DNA of 6,547 nt, taken from Acidobacteriota bacterium. GTDB lineage: Bacteria > Acidobacteriota > Terriglobia > Terriglobales > SCQP01. The translations under genes and the position numbers were made by a program. The stretch lies in NCBI GenBank assembly GCA_021818645.1, contig JAKATS010000338.1, positions 1-6,547 of the forward strand, given 5' to 3'. Under the pieces are notes generated by a model, which worked only from the letters and a program-made list of their open reading frames with translations, searched no databases and was not told the origin of the DNA. This document shows positions 1 to 6,457 of the stretch, one piece after another (position 1 is the first letter of the stretch; every line of letters starts with the position of its first letter).

Positions 1-178
1 GGCAGCCATTAACCCGGCGCACTGGACCACCGTGCCGCTGCCGGCGCGGGCCTATACCATCGCCACACATGGGGGATGTTTCTGGGCGGCGGGGGCGGAG
101 GAGATGATCGCGCGATCGTGCGATGGCGCAAAAAGCTGGGTCCTGCTGCACTGGAAACAGAAAGGCCAGACCATTTAC
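1..178 (+). repeat. Direct repeat A, first copy (5' part of paralog 1)
   Basis: Positions 1-178 match 1388-1565 at 176 of 178 bases, hand-aligned without gaps. The mismatches are G128/A1515 and G160/T1547. The repeat starts at or before the window edge and ends sharply at 178. It codes for the first propeller segment after the signal peptide. Its base composition is high (line 61-120 counts 41 G+C of 60), unlike the region that follows. Confidence 0.97.
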
Positions 179-1264
179 ACCCTGGCTTTTACCGGAAGTC
201 AAAGTCTATATGCATATACCAGCTACGGCAAGCGCTGGAGCAGCCGGAATAATGGAATGAAATGGAAATTGAAACGACTGCATTTTAATCAACAACCCAT
301 GGCAGTTCATTTCCTGGATACGCAGAATGGAATATTAGAAATCGGCAGCCTGAGATTCGGAAGTTATCTGCAATATCAATTAAAAAATTCACATGGCTGG
401 AAGAAATTATACCCTCCGATACCCCCATCCCAACGGCAGTCATTACAAGCAGCCCGAATCAGCACCGCGATTATCAACCCGCTCACAGCCATAGCTTTAA
501 ACAGGCCCAGAACTTTTTATATCACCACGGATGGCGGCCGGCATTGGCATACGCAAAACCTTCCGGAAAACATAAAGGTTTTACGCCTGACCTCCATGCA
601 AAACGGCTATATAGCCATTGTTCTGTTCACCCAACCACTCCCGATACGGCGAGCCATGATGTATTCGCCAAATGGATTAGCCTGGTATCAACTCAACGCA
701 GATTTTGCACCCCGATTGCGCCATTGCCGCCATAGCCAATGCTTACTAGACAAGGGCTGGGTTCGACTGCAGCACTTACCCAACAACAATTGGCAAGTGC
801 AGGGATGGAGGCTGGCGCCTGCGGCGCCGGACCCTAATCTACCCTGGGCGGCCACGCAAAATACACTTTGTTTCGCGGCGAATCATACACACTGCGCACA
901 AGGCACTCCAAGCACAGCCAATGCACTGATGTACACACCGGCGGAACTTCATGCCATCCATGCAAGTAAAATTGCGACCATTATTCATCTGCATAATCAT
1001 TCAACCTACCGATGCATTGTCTGCATCGCCCCCGTCTATCCCATGGAAGTTCGCGAACTTCATATCACGGGCACCGTCATTTTACATGCCCTCATCGGGC
1101 GTGATGGAAGAATCCAGAGCCTGAAAATCATTCCTTCAGCATCTGAAAGGCTTGAACGAGCTGCATTTGACGCCGTAAGATATTGGCGCTATCCCCCCAT
1201 AATTATTAACGGAAAAACCGTTAAAATCGATACCACTATTCAAGTGCATTTCACATTAAATTAG
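2..1264 (+). CDS. Exported Asp-box propeller protein with C-terminal TonB_C-like domain, copy 1 (5' partial)
   Basis: The reading frame is open from the first full codon at position 2. It aligns with residue 39 onward of the downstream paralog, so the start codon and signal peptide lie before the window. The GTG at 32 is internal to the shared sequence and is not the start. Seen: Asp-box-like turns (RSCDGAKSW, SSRNNGMKW, TTDGGRHW, YSPNGLAW), with strand patterns such as FLDTQNG, resembling BNR/YCF48 beta-propeller blades. Eight cysteines fall in four close pairs (C-x13-C, C-x4-C, C-x7-C, C-x2-C). From about 1061 to the stop the protein reads like a TonB C-terminal domain: GTVILHALIGRDGRI, then AAFDAVRYWRYPP, INGKTV and a final beta strand ending VHFTL. 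Inferred: a secreted or periplasmic binding or scaffold protein. Exact function is unknown. The stop is TAG, followed 10 nt later by the paralog. Confidence 0.85.
   Translation, partial: AAINPAHWTTVPLPARAYTIATHGGCFWAAGAEEMIARSCDGAKSWVLLHWKQKGQTIYTLAFTGSQSLYAYTSYGKRWSSRNNGMKWKLKRLHFNQQPMAVHFLDTQNGILEIGSLRFGSYLQYQLKNSHGWKKLYPPIPPSQRQSLQAARISTAIINPLTAIALNRPRTFYITTDGGRHWHTQNLPENIKVLRLTSMQNGYIAIVLFTQPLPIRRAMMYSPNGLAWYQLNADFAPRLRHCRHSQCLLDKGWVRLQHLPNNNWQVQGWRLAPAAPDPNLPWAATQNTLCFAANHTHCAQGTPSTANALMYTPAELHAIHASKIATIIHLHNHSTYRCIVCIAPVYPMEVRELHITGTVILHALIGRDGRIQSLKIIPSASERLERAAFDAVRYWRYPPIIINGKTVKIDTTIQVHFTLN
511..950 (+). repeat. Direct repeat B, first copy (central propeller region)
   Basis: This aligns without gaps to 1892-2331 (offset 1381). 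My hand count gives about 77 mismatches in 440 nt, roughly 82% identity. Many differences are at third codon positions, consistent with purifying selection. It covers the TTDGGRHW Asp box, the C-x4-C and C-x7-C cysteine pairs and the PAAPDP linker. The change of offset from repeat A shows a net loss of two codons in copy 2 between the repeats. Confidence 0.9.
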
Positions 1265-1274
1265 CCATCGGCAC
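1265..1274 (+). other. Short spacer between the two paralogs
   Basis: Only 10 nt separate the TAG of copy 1 from the ATG at 1275. There is no terminator or promoter, so co-transcription and possibly translational coupling are likely. The spacer holds CCATCGGC (1265-1272), which recurs just after copy 2 at 2654-2661, an offset of 1389 nt. That nearly equals the duplication period, so it probably marks the ancestral downstream flank of the unit. Confidence 0.6.
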
Positions 1275-2642
1275 ATGAGAGTTATGCTGCACAATCTCAA
1301 AAAATCAGCCGCAATATGGCTAGGGATGCTGGCGAGCGCGGGAGGGGCGCGGGGTTGGGTGGTCAAGCCCATACCACAACCGATCACGGCAGCCATTAAC
1401 CCGGCGCACTGGACCACCGTGCCGCTGCCGGCGCGGGCCTATACCATCGCCACACATGGGGGATGTTTCTGGGCGGCGGGGGCGGAGGAGATGATCGCGC
1501 GATCGTGCGATGGCACAAAAAGCTGGGTCCTGCTGCACTGGAAACATAAAGGCCAGACCATTTACGATCTCGCCTTTACCGGCACTCAAAGCCTATACGC
1601 TTACGGAAATTCCGGCACCCGCTGGAGCAGCCGGAATGATGGGCAAACCTGGAAATCAAAATACATAAGCCCCGATCAACTGCCTTTAACCACATATTTC
1701 CTCAATCCACAGGAAGGCATCAAAAACTTCGGCGGTTATTTCACATTCAGACTGCAAAATTCCAAACCATGGGAAACACTTCCATTACAGCCTGCAATTC
1801 ATATCACTTCTACCCGGCAAATCTTCCATATTGAACCAAGCAACATTGCCATCATCAATGGACAATTCGCCACAGCATTCATCCGGCCGAGAACTTTTTA
1901 TCTCACCACGGATGGAGGCCGGCATTGGCATACACAAAACCTTCCGGCCAATATCAAGGTATTACGCCTGACCGCCATGCAAAACGGCTATTTAGCCAGT
2001 ATTCTGCTCACCCGCCCGCTACCGATACGGCGAGCCATGCTCTATTCGCCAGACGGAACCACCTGGTATCAGCTCAATACCAATTTCGCCTCACGGTTAC
2101 GGCATTGCCGCCATAACCAATGCTTACTGGACAAAGGCTGGGTGCGGCTGCAGCACTTACCCAACGGCGATTGGCAGGCACAGGGATGGAAACTGGCGCC
2201 CGCGGCGCCGGACCCTTATCTACCCTGGGCGGCCAGGCAGAATACACTTTGTTTCGCAGCGAATCATCTCCGGTGTGCACAAGCCACACCGAATACACCT
2301 GCCGCGCTTCTTTACACACCAGCAGAACTTCAGGCCCATGCCACTCAACCCAAAATGATAAAAGCATATAAAAATACCCTATGCCTAGTTTGTTACGTTC
2401 CGCTTCGTCCTCCTCAATTAATCCCCAATTACATCATGCCCAGTACGATTATAAGCGCCATCTTTAGACGCGACGGAACCATTCAAACCCTGAAACTTAA
2501 ATCCTGCCCTTCGAAGTTGATAGCGCAGCAGGTACTCAACAGGATTCAATATTCGCGCTTTGCCCCAATACTGAAAAATCACAAAACCGTTCAATTTAAC
2601 GTATATATCATATTTGAACAACGTTTGATTTATTCATTCTGA
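1275..2642 (+). CDS. Exported Asp-box propeller protein with degenerate TonB_C-like domain, copy 2
   Basis: This is the full-length paralog of the upstream gene, 455 aa if started at ATG 1275. A second in-frame ATG at 1284 has a GAGA 3 nt upstream, while 1275 has no visible Shine-Dalgarno, so a 452-aa product is equally plausible. The N-terminus has lysines (KK at 9-10), a short hydrophobic run (AAIWLGMLASAGGA) and a likely signal-peptidase site near residues 22-27. It lacks the SxxxH motif of ExbB/D-coupled TonB. Asp-box-like turns include SSRNDGQTW (118-126), TTDGGRHW (211-218) and YSPDGTTW. All eight cysteines of copy 1 are kept, and one extra lies near the C-terminus. The last ~70 residues align with the TonB_C domain of copy 1, including RRDGTIQTLKL, but the helix-strand core is eroded (QYSRFAPILKNHKTV). 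Function is unknown; an extracytoplasmic binding role is inferred from the architecture. Confidence 0.88.
   Translation: MRVMLHNLKKSAAIWLGMLASAGGARGWVVKPIPQPITAAINPAHWTTVPLPARAYTIATHGGCFWAAGAEEMIARSCDGTKSWVLLHWKHKGQTIYDLAFTGTQSLYAYGNSGTRWSSRNDGQTWKSKYISPDQLPLTTYFLNPQEGIKNFGGYFTFRLQNSKPWETLPLQPAIHITSTRQIFHIEPSNIAIINGQFATAFIRPRTFYLTTDGGRHWHTQNLPANIKVLRLTAMQNGYLASILLTRPLPIRRAMLYSPDGTTWYQLNTNFASRLRHCRHNQCLLDKGWVRLQHLPNGDWQAQGWKLAPAAPDPYLPWAARQNTLCFAANHLRCAQATPNTPAALLYTPAELQAHATQPKMIKAYKNTLCLVCYVPLRPPQLIPNYIMPSTIISAIFRRDGTIQTLKLKSCPSKLIAQQVLNRIQYSRFAPILKNHKTVQFNVYIIFEQRLIYSF
1284..1286 (+). other. Alternative start codon of copy 2
   Basis: This ATG lies three codons inside the longest frame. GAGA at 1277-1280 precedes it by 3 nt, whereas the upstream ATG at 1275 is preceded by TTAGCCATCGGCAC, which has no purine-rich ribosome site. 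Starting here gives MLHNLKKSAAIWLG, a compact and typical signal-peptide n-region. Spacing to the purine patch is short, so the choice stays open. Confidence 0.4.
1388..1565 (+). repeat. Direct repeat A, second copy (5' part of paralog 2)
   Basis: This is the partner of 1-178 at an offset of 1387 nt. It encodes residues 39 to about 97 of the complete paralog. Near-identity includes synonymous sites, which points to recent duplication or gene conversion of this segment and not only to protein-level constraint. Confidence 0.97.
1892..2331 (+). repeat. Direct repeat B, second copy (central propeller region)
   Basis: Partner of 511-950 in the second paralog. Identity drops abruptly after about 2331, where the segment leading to the C-terminal TonB-like domain begins. 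Clustered differences lie around 2052-2100 and 2269-2320; the rest is well kept. Confidence 0.9.
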
Positions 2643-2816
2643 CCCGCATGTAACCATCGGCTCTGAAAATGCATGTTTCAACTTCTTGCGCCTATTGAGG
2701 ACGGGACCATGATCTCAGGGCGAATGCCATCAAGCGCAGTCAAATACTGTGAACCCGAGGCTACATCCCCGGCATGCATGCGCATGGATTACTATTCTTA
2801 ATGTTCACTCCCTTCC
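2643..2816 (+). other. Intergenic region between the paralog pair and mutM
   Basis: 174 nt with no supported gene. It contains CCATCGGC at 2654-2661, matching the spacer after copy 1. An inverted repeat TGAAA/TTTCA lies at 2664-2680 around ATGCATG. Two overlapping 10-bp perfect palindromes lie at 2772-2781 (GCATGCATGC) and 2777-2786 (CATGCGCATG). No hairpin with a T-tract is visible, so I cannot place a terminator for the upstream pair. A weak -10-like TATTCT lies at 2793-2798. Confidence 0.6.
2790..2798 (+). promoter_or_regulatory. Possible -10 element for mutM
   Basis: TACTATTCT contains two overlapping -10-like hexamers (TACTAT, TATTCT). No matching -35 stands 16-18 nt upstream. If used, transcription would start only about 10-15 nt before the mutM ATG. 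That would fit the absence of a Shine-Dalgarno in the stretch AATGTTCACTCCCTTCC. Weak evidence. Confidence 0.2.
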
Positions 2817-3671
2817 ATGCCGGAACTGCCAGAAGTCGAGACGGTGGCGCGCGGCCTGCGCCGGATGCTGCCGGGGACCCGGCTGGTGCGGGCGGAGCTG
2901 CGGCGCCGGGATATCGCCCGCATCGGGGCGGCGGACTGGCCGCGGCTGGAGGGGCTGGAATGGGGCGCGGTGGAACGGGCGGGGAAGTATCTGCTGTTTA
3001 CGCTGCGCAGGCGCACGCCGCGCGGGCAGGGCAGGCCGGCGTGGCGGCTGATGATTCACCTGGGCATGACCGGACAGTTGCGCATCAGCCAGGCCGGCGA
3101 AGCCGAGCCGGCGCATACGCACGCGATCTTTTATCTGGAAAACGGGAACCAACTGCGCTTTCAGGACCCGCGGCGCTTCGGCCGGCTGGGATTGCTGCCA
3201 CTGGACGAAGAGACGGATATTGCCGAAGCGGATGCGCGGCTGGGGGTGGCGCCGGGGCGGGAGCCGCTGGAGATCGGCGAGGCGGAATTTATCGAGTTGT
3301 TTCGCGGGAGCCAGGCGCCGATCAAATCGGCGCTGCTCGACCAGAAACGGCTGCGCGGGGTGGGCAACATTTACGCCGACGAAAGCCTGCACCGGGCGGG
3401 GATCGCGCCGCGGGCGCGGGGCATCAGCCGGCCGCGGCTGCTGCGGCTGCGCCGGGAATTGCGGGCGGTGCTGCGGGCGGCGATCCGGGCGGGCGGATCG
3501 TCGGTTTCCGATTATGTGAACAGCGAGGGCGAACGGGGATGGTTTCAGATGCAGCACCGGGTGTATGGCCGGGAGGGCCAGCCCTGCCGCCAGTGCGGGG
3601 CGAAGCTTCGGAGGGTGGAAATCAGCGGGCGCTCGGCGCATTACTGCCCGCAATGCCAGAGATTAGGATAG
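2817..3671 (+). CDS. mutM: Formamidopyrimidine-DNA glycosylase / AP lyase MutM (Fpg)
   Basis: A bifunctional base-excision-repair enzyme: it removes 8-oxoguanine and formamidopyrimidines from DNA and cuts the abasic site by beta,delta-elimination. The 284-aa product is complete and of usual family length. Start is fixed by the N-terminus MPELPEVETV, since Pro2 (exposed after Met removal) is the catalytic nucleophile and Glu3 assists. Other hallmarks: Lys57 in AGKYLLF, HLGMTG at 81-86 (Met84 intercalating), DPRRFGR at 117-123 (Arg119 and Phe121 filling the gap left by the flipped base), IKSALLDQ at 169-176 and GVGNIYADE at 181-189 (helix-two-turn-helix, Asn184). The C-terminal zinc finger is C257-x2-C260-x16-C277-x2-C280, with Arg272 in its hairpin. 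All key residues are present. G+C is very high (2821-2880 counts 45 of 60). No clear Shine-Dalgarno. No functional link to either neighbour is evident. Confidence 0.97.
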   Translation: MPELPEVETVARGLRRMLPGTRLVRAELRRRDIARIGAADWPRLEGLEWGAVERAGKYLLFTLRRRTPRGQGRPAWRLMIHLGMTGQLRISQAGEAEPAHTHAIFYLENGNQLRFQDPRRFGRLGLLPLDEETDIAEADARLGVAPGREPLEIGEAEFIELFRGSQAPIKSALLDQKRLRGVGNIYADESLHRAGIAPRARGISRPRLLRLRRELRAVLRAAIRAGGSSVSDYVNSEGERGWFQMQHRVYGREGQPCRQCGAKLRRVEISGRSAHYCPQCQRLG

Positions 3672-3760
3672 CGGCCATGCCGACCTTCATGAAACAGAAG
3701 CTTTGATGGAGATGAATCCCAGTGAAGTTCCAACCACAAAGTCACAGAAAGGAAGCAGCG
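3672..3760 (+). other. Short gap between mutM and the rhamnosidase gene
   Basis: 89 nt with no terminator-like hairpin and no convincing promoter. The long reading frame of the next gene reaches back to a GTG at 3722 with a weak GGAG at 3708-3711, but the better start is ATG 3761. Read-through from mutM is possible but unproven. Confidence 0.5.
3749..3755 (+). promoter_or_regulatory. Shine-Dalgarno of the rhamnosidase gene
   Basis: AAGGAAG sits 5-7 nt before ATG 3761 and is the best ribosome site in the window. It decides the start: ATG 3761 puts a compact Arg/Lys-rich n-region in front of the hydrophobic core, while GTG 3722 would add 13 polar residues. Confidence 0.75.
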
Positions 3761-6457
3761 ATGAAATTTCCAGTCCGGGGCATGAAAGGCGGCCCGTTCG
3801 CCGCCCGCATCCGTATCCATATAGGGCTTGTGCTGCTGCTGACGGGCGCGGCATGGGCGGGCAGCGGGCGCCGGTACCGCATGCCGCGGGTGCATTGGCG
3901 GTCGCAGTGGATCTGGGCCGCGACGCCAGTCAACCGACGCTGGCTGGGATCGCAGACAGCCCGGCCCGCCGGGGCGGTGATCATCGCGCCCCATCGCAAC
4001 CAGTTCCTGCGCTTCCGCAAAGACTTCCGCCTGACCAAGCCGGTTGGGCAGGCCCGGCTGGCCATATTCGCCGACAGCCGCTATGAATTATGGGTCAACG
4101 GCCACCGCATCGGCCAGGGGCCGGCGAAAGCGCCGGATTACTGGGGTTACTACGACGTTTTTCCGGTGGCACGCTGGCTGCGCCGGGGCCGCAACGTCAT
4201 CGCGGTGGAAGTGCACTGGTTCCAGCACCCCACCTCAGGATTTCCGGTTACGCCCGGCGCCTGGGATCACGGGGCGCTGCTCTGCCAACTGGAGCTGGGG
4301 CGGGGGCGCGGGCGGCGGTTCATCCTGAGCGACGGGAGCTGGCGGGTAGCAGAAAACCATGCCTGGAAATGGCGCACGCCGCGCATGAATTCCAATCTTC
4401 CCGATATTGAAGATTACCGGGCAGGGCAAGCACAGCCGGACTGGAAAGCAGCCAGCTTCAACGACCTGAAGTGGACGCACAGCGTGGTGCTGCGGAATTT
4501 CTGGGGCGTATCCCGGCCGCCGGTGGACCCGTATATCCACCTTACGCCGCGGCCGCTGGCGTATCCGCTGGAGCGCGAGATGCAACCCGCCCGCCTGGCA
4601 GCGGCGGGCTGGACGGCGGCGGTTGCAGCCCGAGTGCCGCTGAAACAACTGGCGGAACATTTCCGCCATGAACCGCAGCACGCCGCGGCGGGCATCGTCA
4701 GCGACGCGGCGGCGCTGACCCAGCCATGCCCGCACTTCGGGCCCGGCTGCGCCCTCGCCGTGGTCCACCCCGCGCCGGCGGGCGCGACGCCGTACCTGCT
4801 GCTCGACATGGGCAGGGAAGTGGATGGATACCTGCGCCTGGCGGTGAAGACGCCACGAGCCACCGGCATTGATATCGGCTGGGGGGAACGGCTGGCCGCC
4901 ACGGGTCAGGTGACCGCCAACCAGCCCGGCGGGCGTTACGTGGCGCGCTATCACGCCCGCGCGGGAGCGCAGAGCTGGAGCCTGTTCAGCTGGCATGGGA
5001 TGCGGTTCATCGAACTGGAATTTCCCCATCTGCGCGCGCCCCTGCGGGTAGCCGTCGGGCTGCGCTTTTCCACCGCGCGGCTGCGCCATGGCGGCAGCTT
5101 TCGCAGCAGCGACGCCGAACTCAACCGGCTCTGGCAGATGGGGGCTTACACCTGGCAGCTCTGCACGCTCGACGGCACCATGGACTGCCCCACCCGCGAG
5201 CAGGACGAATGGGTGGGAGACGGGCAGGTCGAACTACTCGTCAACCGCGTGGCGGACGGCAGCCAGGACATCGCGCGCAAATTCCTGCTCGACGCGGCGC
5301 GCGAGCAGCGCCGGGACGGCGCCACGCTGATGGCCAGCGACAACGGGCTGGAAAACACCGGGATCATTGACGACTACATTTTTTCCTTCGTCAACGCGGT
5401 ACACGACTACTACATGCAAACCGGCGACCGGCGCTTTCTGCGGCGCATGCTGCCGCACGTCAACCGCGCGATGCACTGGTTTCAGGGACTGCGCCAGCCC
5501 GACGGCCTGCTCAGCCACATGCCGTACTGGGTATTTCTCGACTGGTCCATGCCCGACAAAAAAGGGGAAAGCGAAATCCTCAACGCCCTGTACTATCACA
5601 CGCTGCAGAATGCGGCCGCGATGGCCGGCACGGGCGGCGAGGGCCGGCGCGCCGCGCGCTACCGGCAGGAAGCGCGGCTGATCAAGGCGCATTTCGCCCG
5701 CTTCTGGAATCCGCGCCGCCGGCTGTACATGGACGCCTGGGACCACGGCCGGCGCAGCCAGCTCGCCGGACAGCTCGGGAACGCCGACGCCGTGCTTTTC
5801 GGCCTGGCGCCGAAAAACCGGATCGCGGAAATCCTGGATCAGATCAGCAATCCCCGCCGGGTGCGGCTGCGGGTGCCGCAGCCCGGGGTCGGGAGCTATA
5901 CCATGGCAAAGAATTTCAATCCGCGGCGCAATATCGCGCAGGCGCAGACCTACGGCATGTTTTTCGTACTGCGGGCGCTGACGCGCCATGGCCACGACCG
6001 CGCCGCGCTGGCATACATCCGCCGCCTCTGGGGGCCCATGATCGCCGCCGGCAACGATACCTTCTGGGAGAACTTTCAGCAAGACACCGGCACATCCTGC
6101 CACGCCTGGAGCGCCGCGCCCACCTATTTTCTTTCCGCCATCGTGCTGGGCATCCAGCCGGTCCGCCCCGGCTACGCCCGCTATCGCGTGGCGCCGCATC
6201 CCAGCGGGCTGCAATGGGCGCAGGGAGATATTCCAACCGTGAACGGCCGGATCGCCGTGCAATGGCGCTGGGATAAGCGAAAGGGAAAACGGGAATTCGA
6301 TTTGACGCTGACAAACCCGGCAGCGCTGAGCGCCCGGATCGAATTGCCGCTCCGGCATGGACGGACGGCGCTCCGGGTATGGCTGAACCGGCGGCCCGTC
6401 CGCGGCGCCCTAAGGGTGAGCAAGCCGGGGCGGTATAAGGTGCGCGCGCAATATTAA
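3761..6457 (+). CDS. Secreted alpha-L-rhamnosidase, glycoside hydrolase family 78
   Basis: The predicted 898-aa enzyme hydrolyses terminal alpha-L-rhamnosyl residues of glycans or rhamnosides by the inverting GH78 mechanism. Residues 1-33 form a signal peptide (positive n-region, GLVLLLTGAAWA core, AxA cleavage after Ala33), so it acts in the periplasm or outside. Domain order follows the family: an N-terminal jelly-roll with FRKDFRL (85-91) and YELWVNG (108-114); the Bac_rhamnosid beta domain with MGREVDGYL (350-358); the (alpha/alpha)6 catalytic barrel, about 445-790; and a C-terminal beta domain from about 797 (GIQPVRPGY). The catalytic motif DCPTREQDEWVGDGQ at 475-489 gives Asp475, Glu480 and Asp487. 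Their 5- and 12-residue spacing equals D567/E572/D579 reported for Bacillus BsRhaB, so Glu480 is the likely general acid. Glu770 in TFWENF is the likely general base, and SCHAWSAAP (779-787) is the usual motif after it. No dockerin or anchor is seen. Natural substrate cannot be told from sequence. Confidence 0.93.
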   Translation: MKFPVRGMKGGPFAARIRIHIGLVLLLTGAAWAGSGRRYRMPRVHWRSQWIWAATPVNRRWLGSQTARPAGAVIIAPHRNQFLRFRKDFRLTKPVGQARLAIFADSRYELWVNGHRIGQGPAKAPDYWGYYDVFPVARWLRRGRNVIAVEVHWFQHPTSGFPVTPGAWDHGALLCQLELGRGRGRRFILSDGSWRVAENHAWKWRTPRMNSNLPDIEDYRAGQAQPDWKAASFNDLKWTHSVVLRNFWGVSRPPVDPYIHLTPRPLAYPLEREMQPARLAAAGWTAAVAARVPLKQLAEHFRHEPQHAAAGIVSDAAALTQPCPHFGPGCALAVVHPAPAGATPYLLLDMGREVDGYLRLAVKTPRATGIDIGWGERLAATGQVTANQPGGRYVARYHARAGAQSWSLFSWHGMRFIELEFPHLRAPLRVAVGLRFSTARLRHGGSFRSSDAELNRLWQMGAYTWQLCTLDGTMDCPTREQDEWVGDGQVELLVNRVADGSQDIARKFLLDAAREQRRDGATLMASDNGLENTGIIDDYIFSFVNAVHDYYMQTGDRRFLRRMLPHVNRAMHWFQGLRQPDGLLSHMPYWVFLDWSMPDKKGESEILNALYYHTLQNAAAMAGTGGEGRRAARYRQEARLIKAHFARFWNPRRRLYMDAWDHGRRSQLAGQLGNADAVLFGLAPKNRIAEILDQISNPRRVRLRVPQPGVGSYTMAKNFNPRRNIAQAQTYGMFFVLRALTRHGHDRAALAYIRRLWGPMIAAGNDTFWENFQQDTGTSCHAWSAAPTYFLSAIVLGIQPVRPGYARYRVAPHPSGLQWAQGDIPTVNGRIAVQWRWDKRKGKREFDLTLTNPAALSARIELPLRHGRTALRVWLNRRPVRGALRVSKPGRYKVRAQY

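Noticed and set aside
32..34. GTG as start of the first gene
   Set aside because: The frame is open to the window edge, and the upstream codons match residues 39-48 of the complete paralog, so the gene is simply cut by the window.
1..2642. CRISPR array, insertion sequence or inverted-repeat element as source of the repeats
   Set aside because: The repeats are long, in-frame coding segments at a ~1.38-kb period. There is no transposase, terminal inverted repeat or short regular spacer pattern.
2664..2680. TGAAA/TTTCA inverted repeat as terminator of the paralog pair
   Set aside because: The 5-bp stem is A+T-rich and lacks a T-tract. At most it is an operator-like site.
2805..3653. Antisense 282-codon frame opposite mutM
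   Set aside because: Pro/Arg-rich shadow of mutM with no ribosome site or domain.
2774..3706. Overlapping 310-codon frame on the same strand across mutM
   Set aside because: Its translation is low-complexity Gly/Ala/Arg, typical of a shifted frame in G+C-rich DNA, while the mutM frame has all family residues.
3722..3724. GTG as start of the rhamnosidase
   Set aside because: It would add 13 polar residues before the signal peptide. ATG 3761 has a much better Shine-Dalgarno.
5234..6358. Long antisense open frame of 374 codons inside the rhamnosidase gene
   Set aside because: It lies fully opposite a gene with clear GH78 motifs. The predicted protein shows no recognisable domain, and long antisense frames are expected in such G+C-rich coding DNA.
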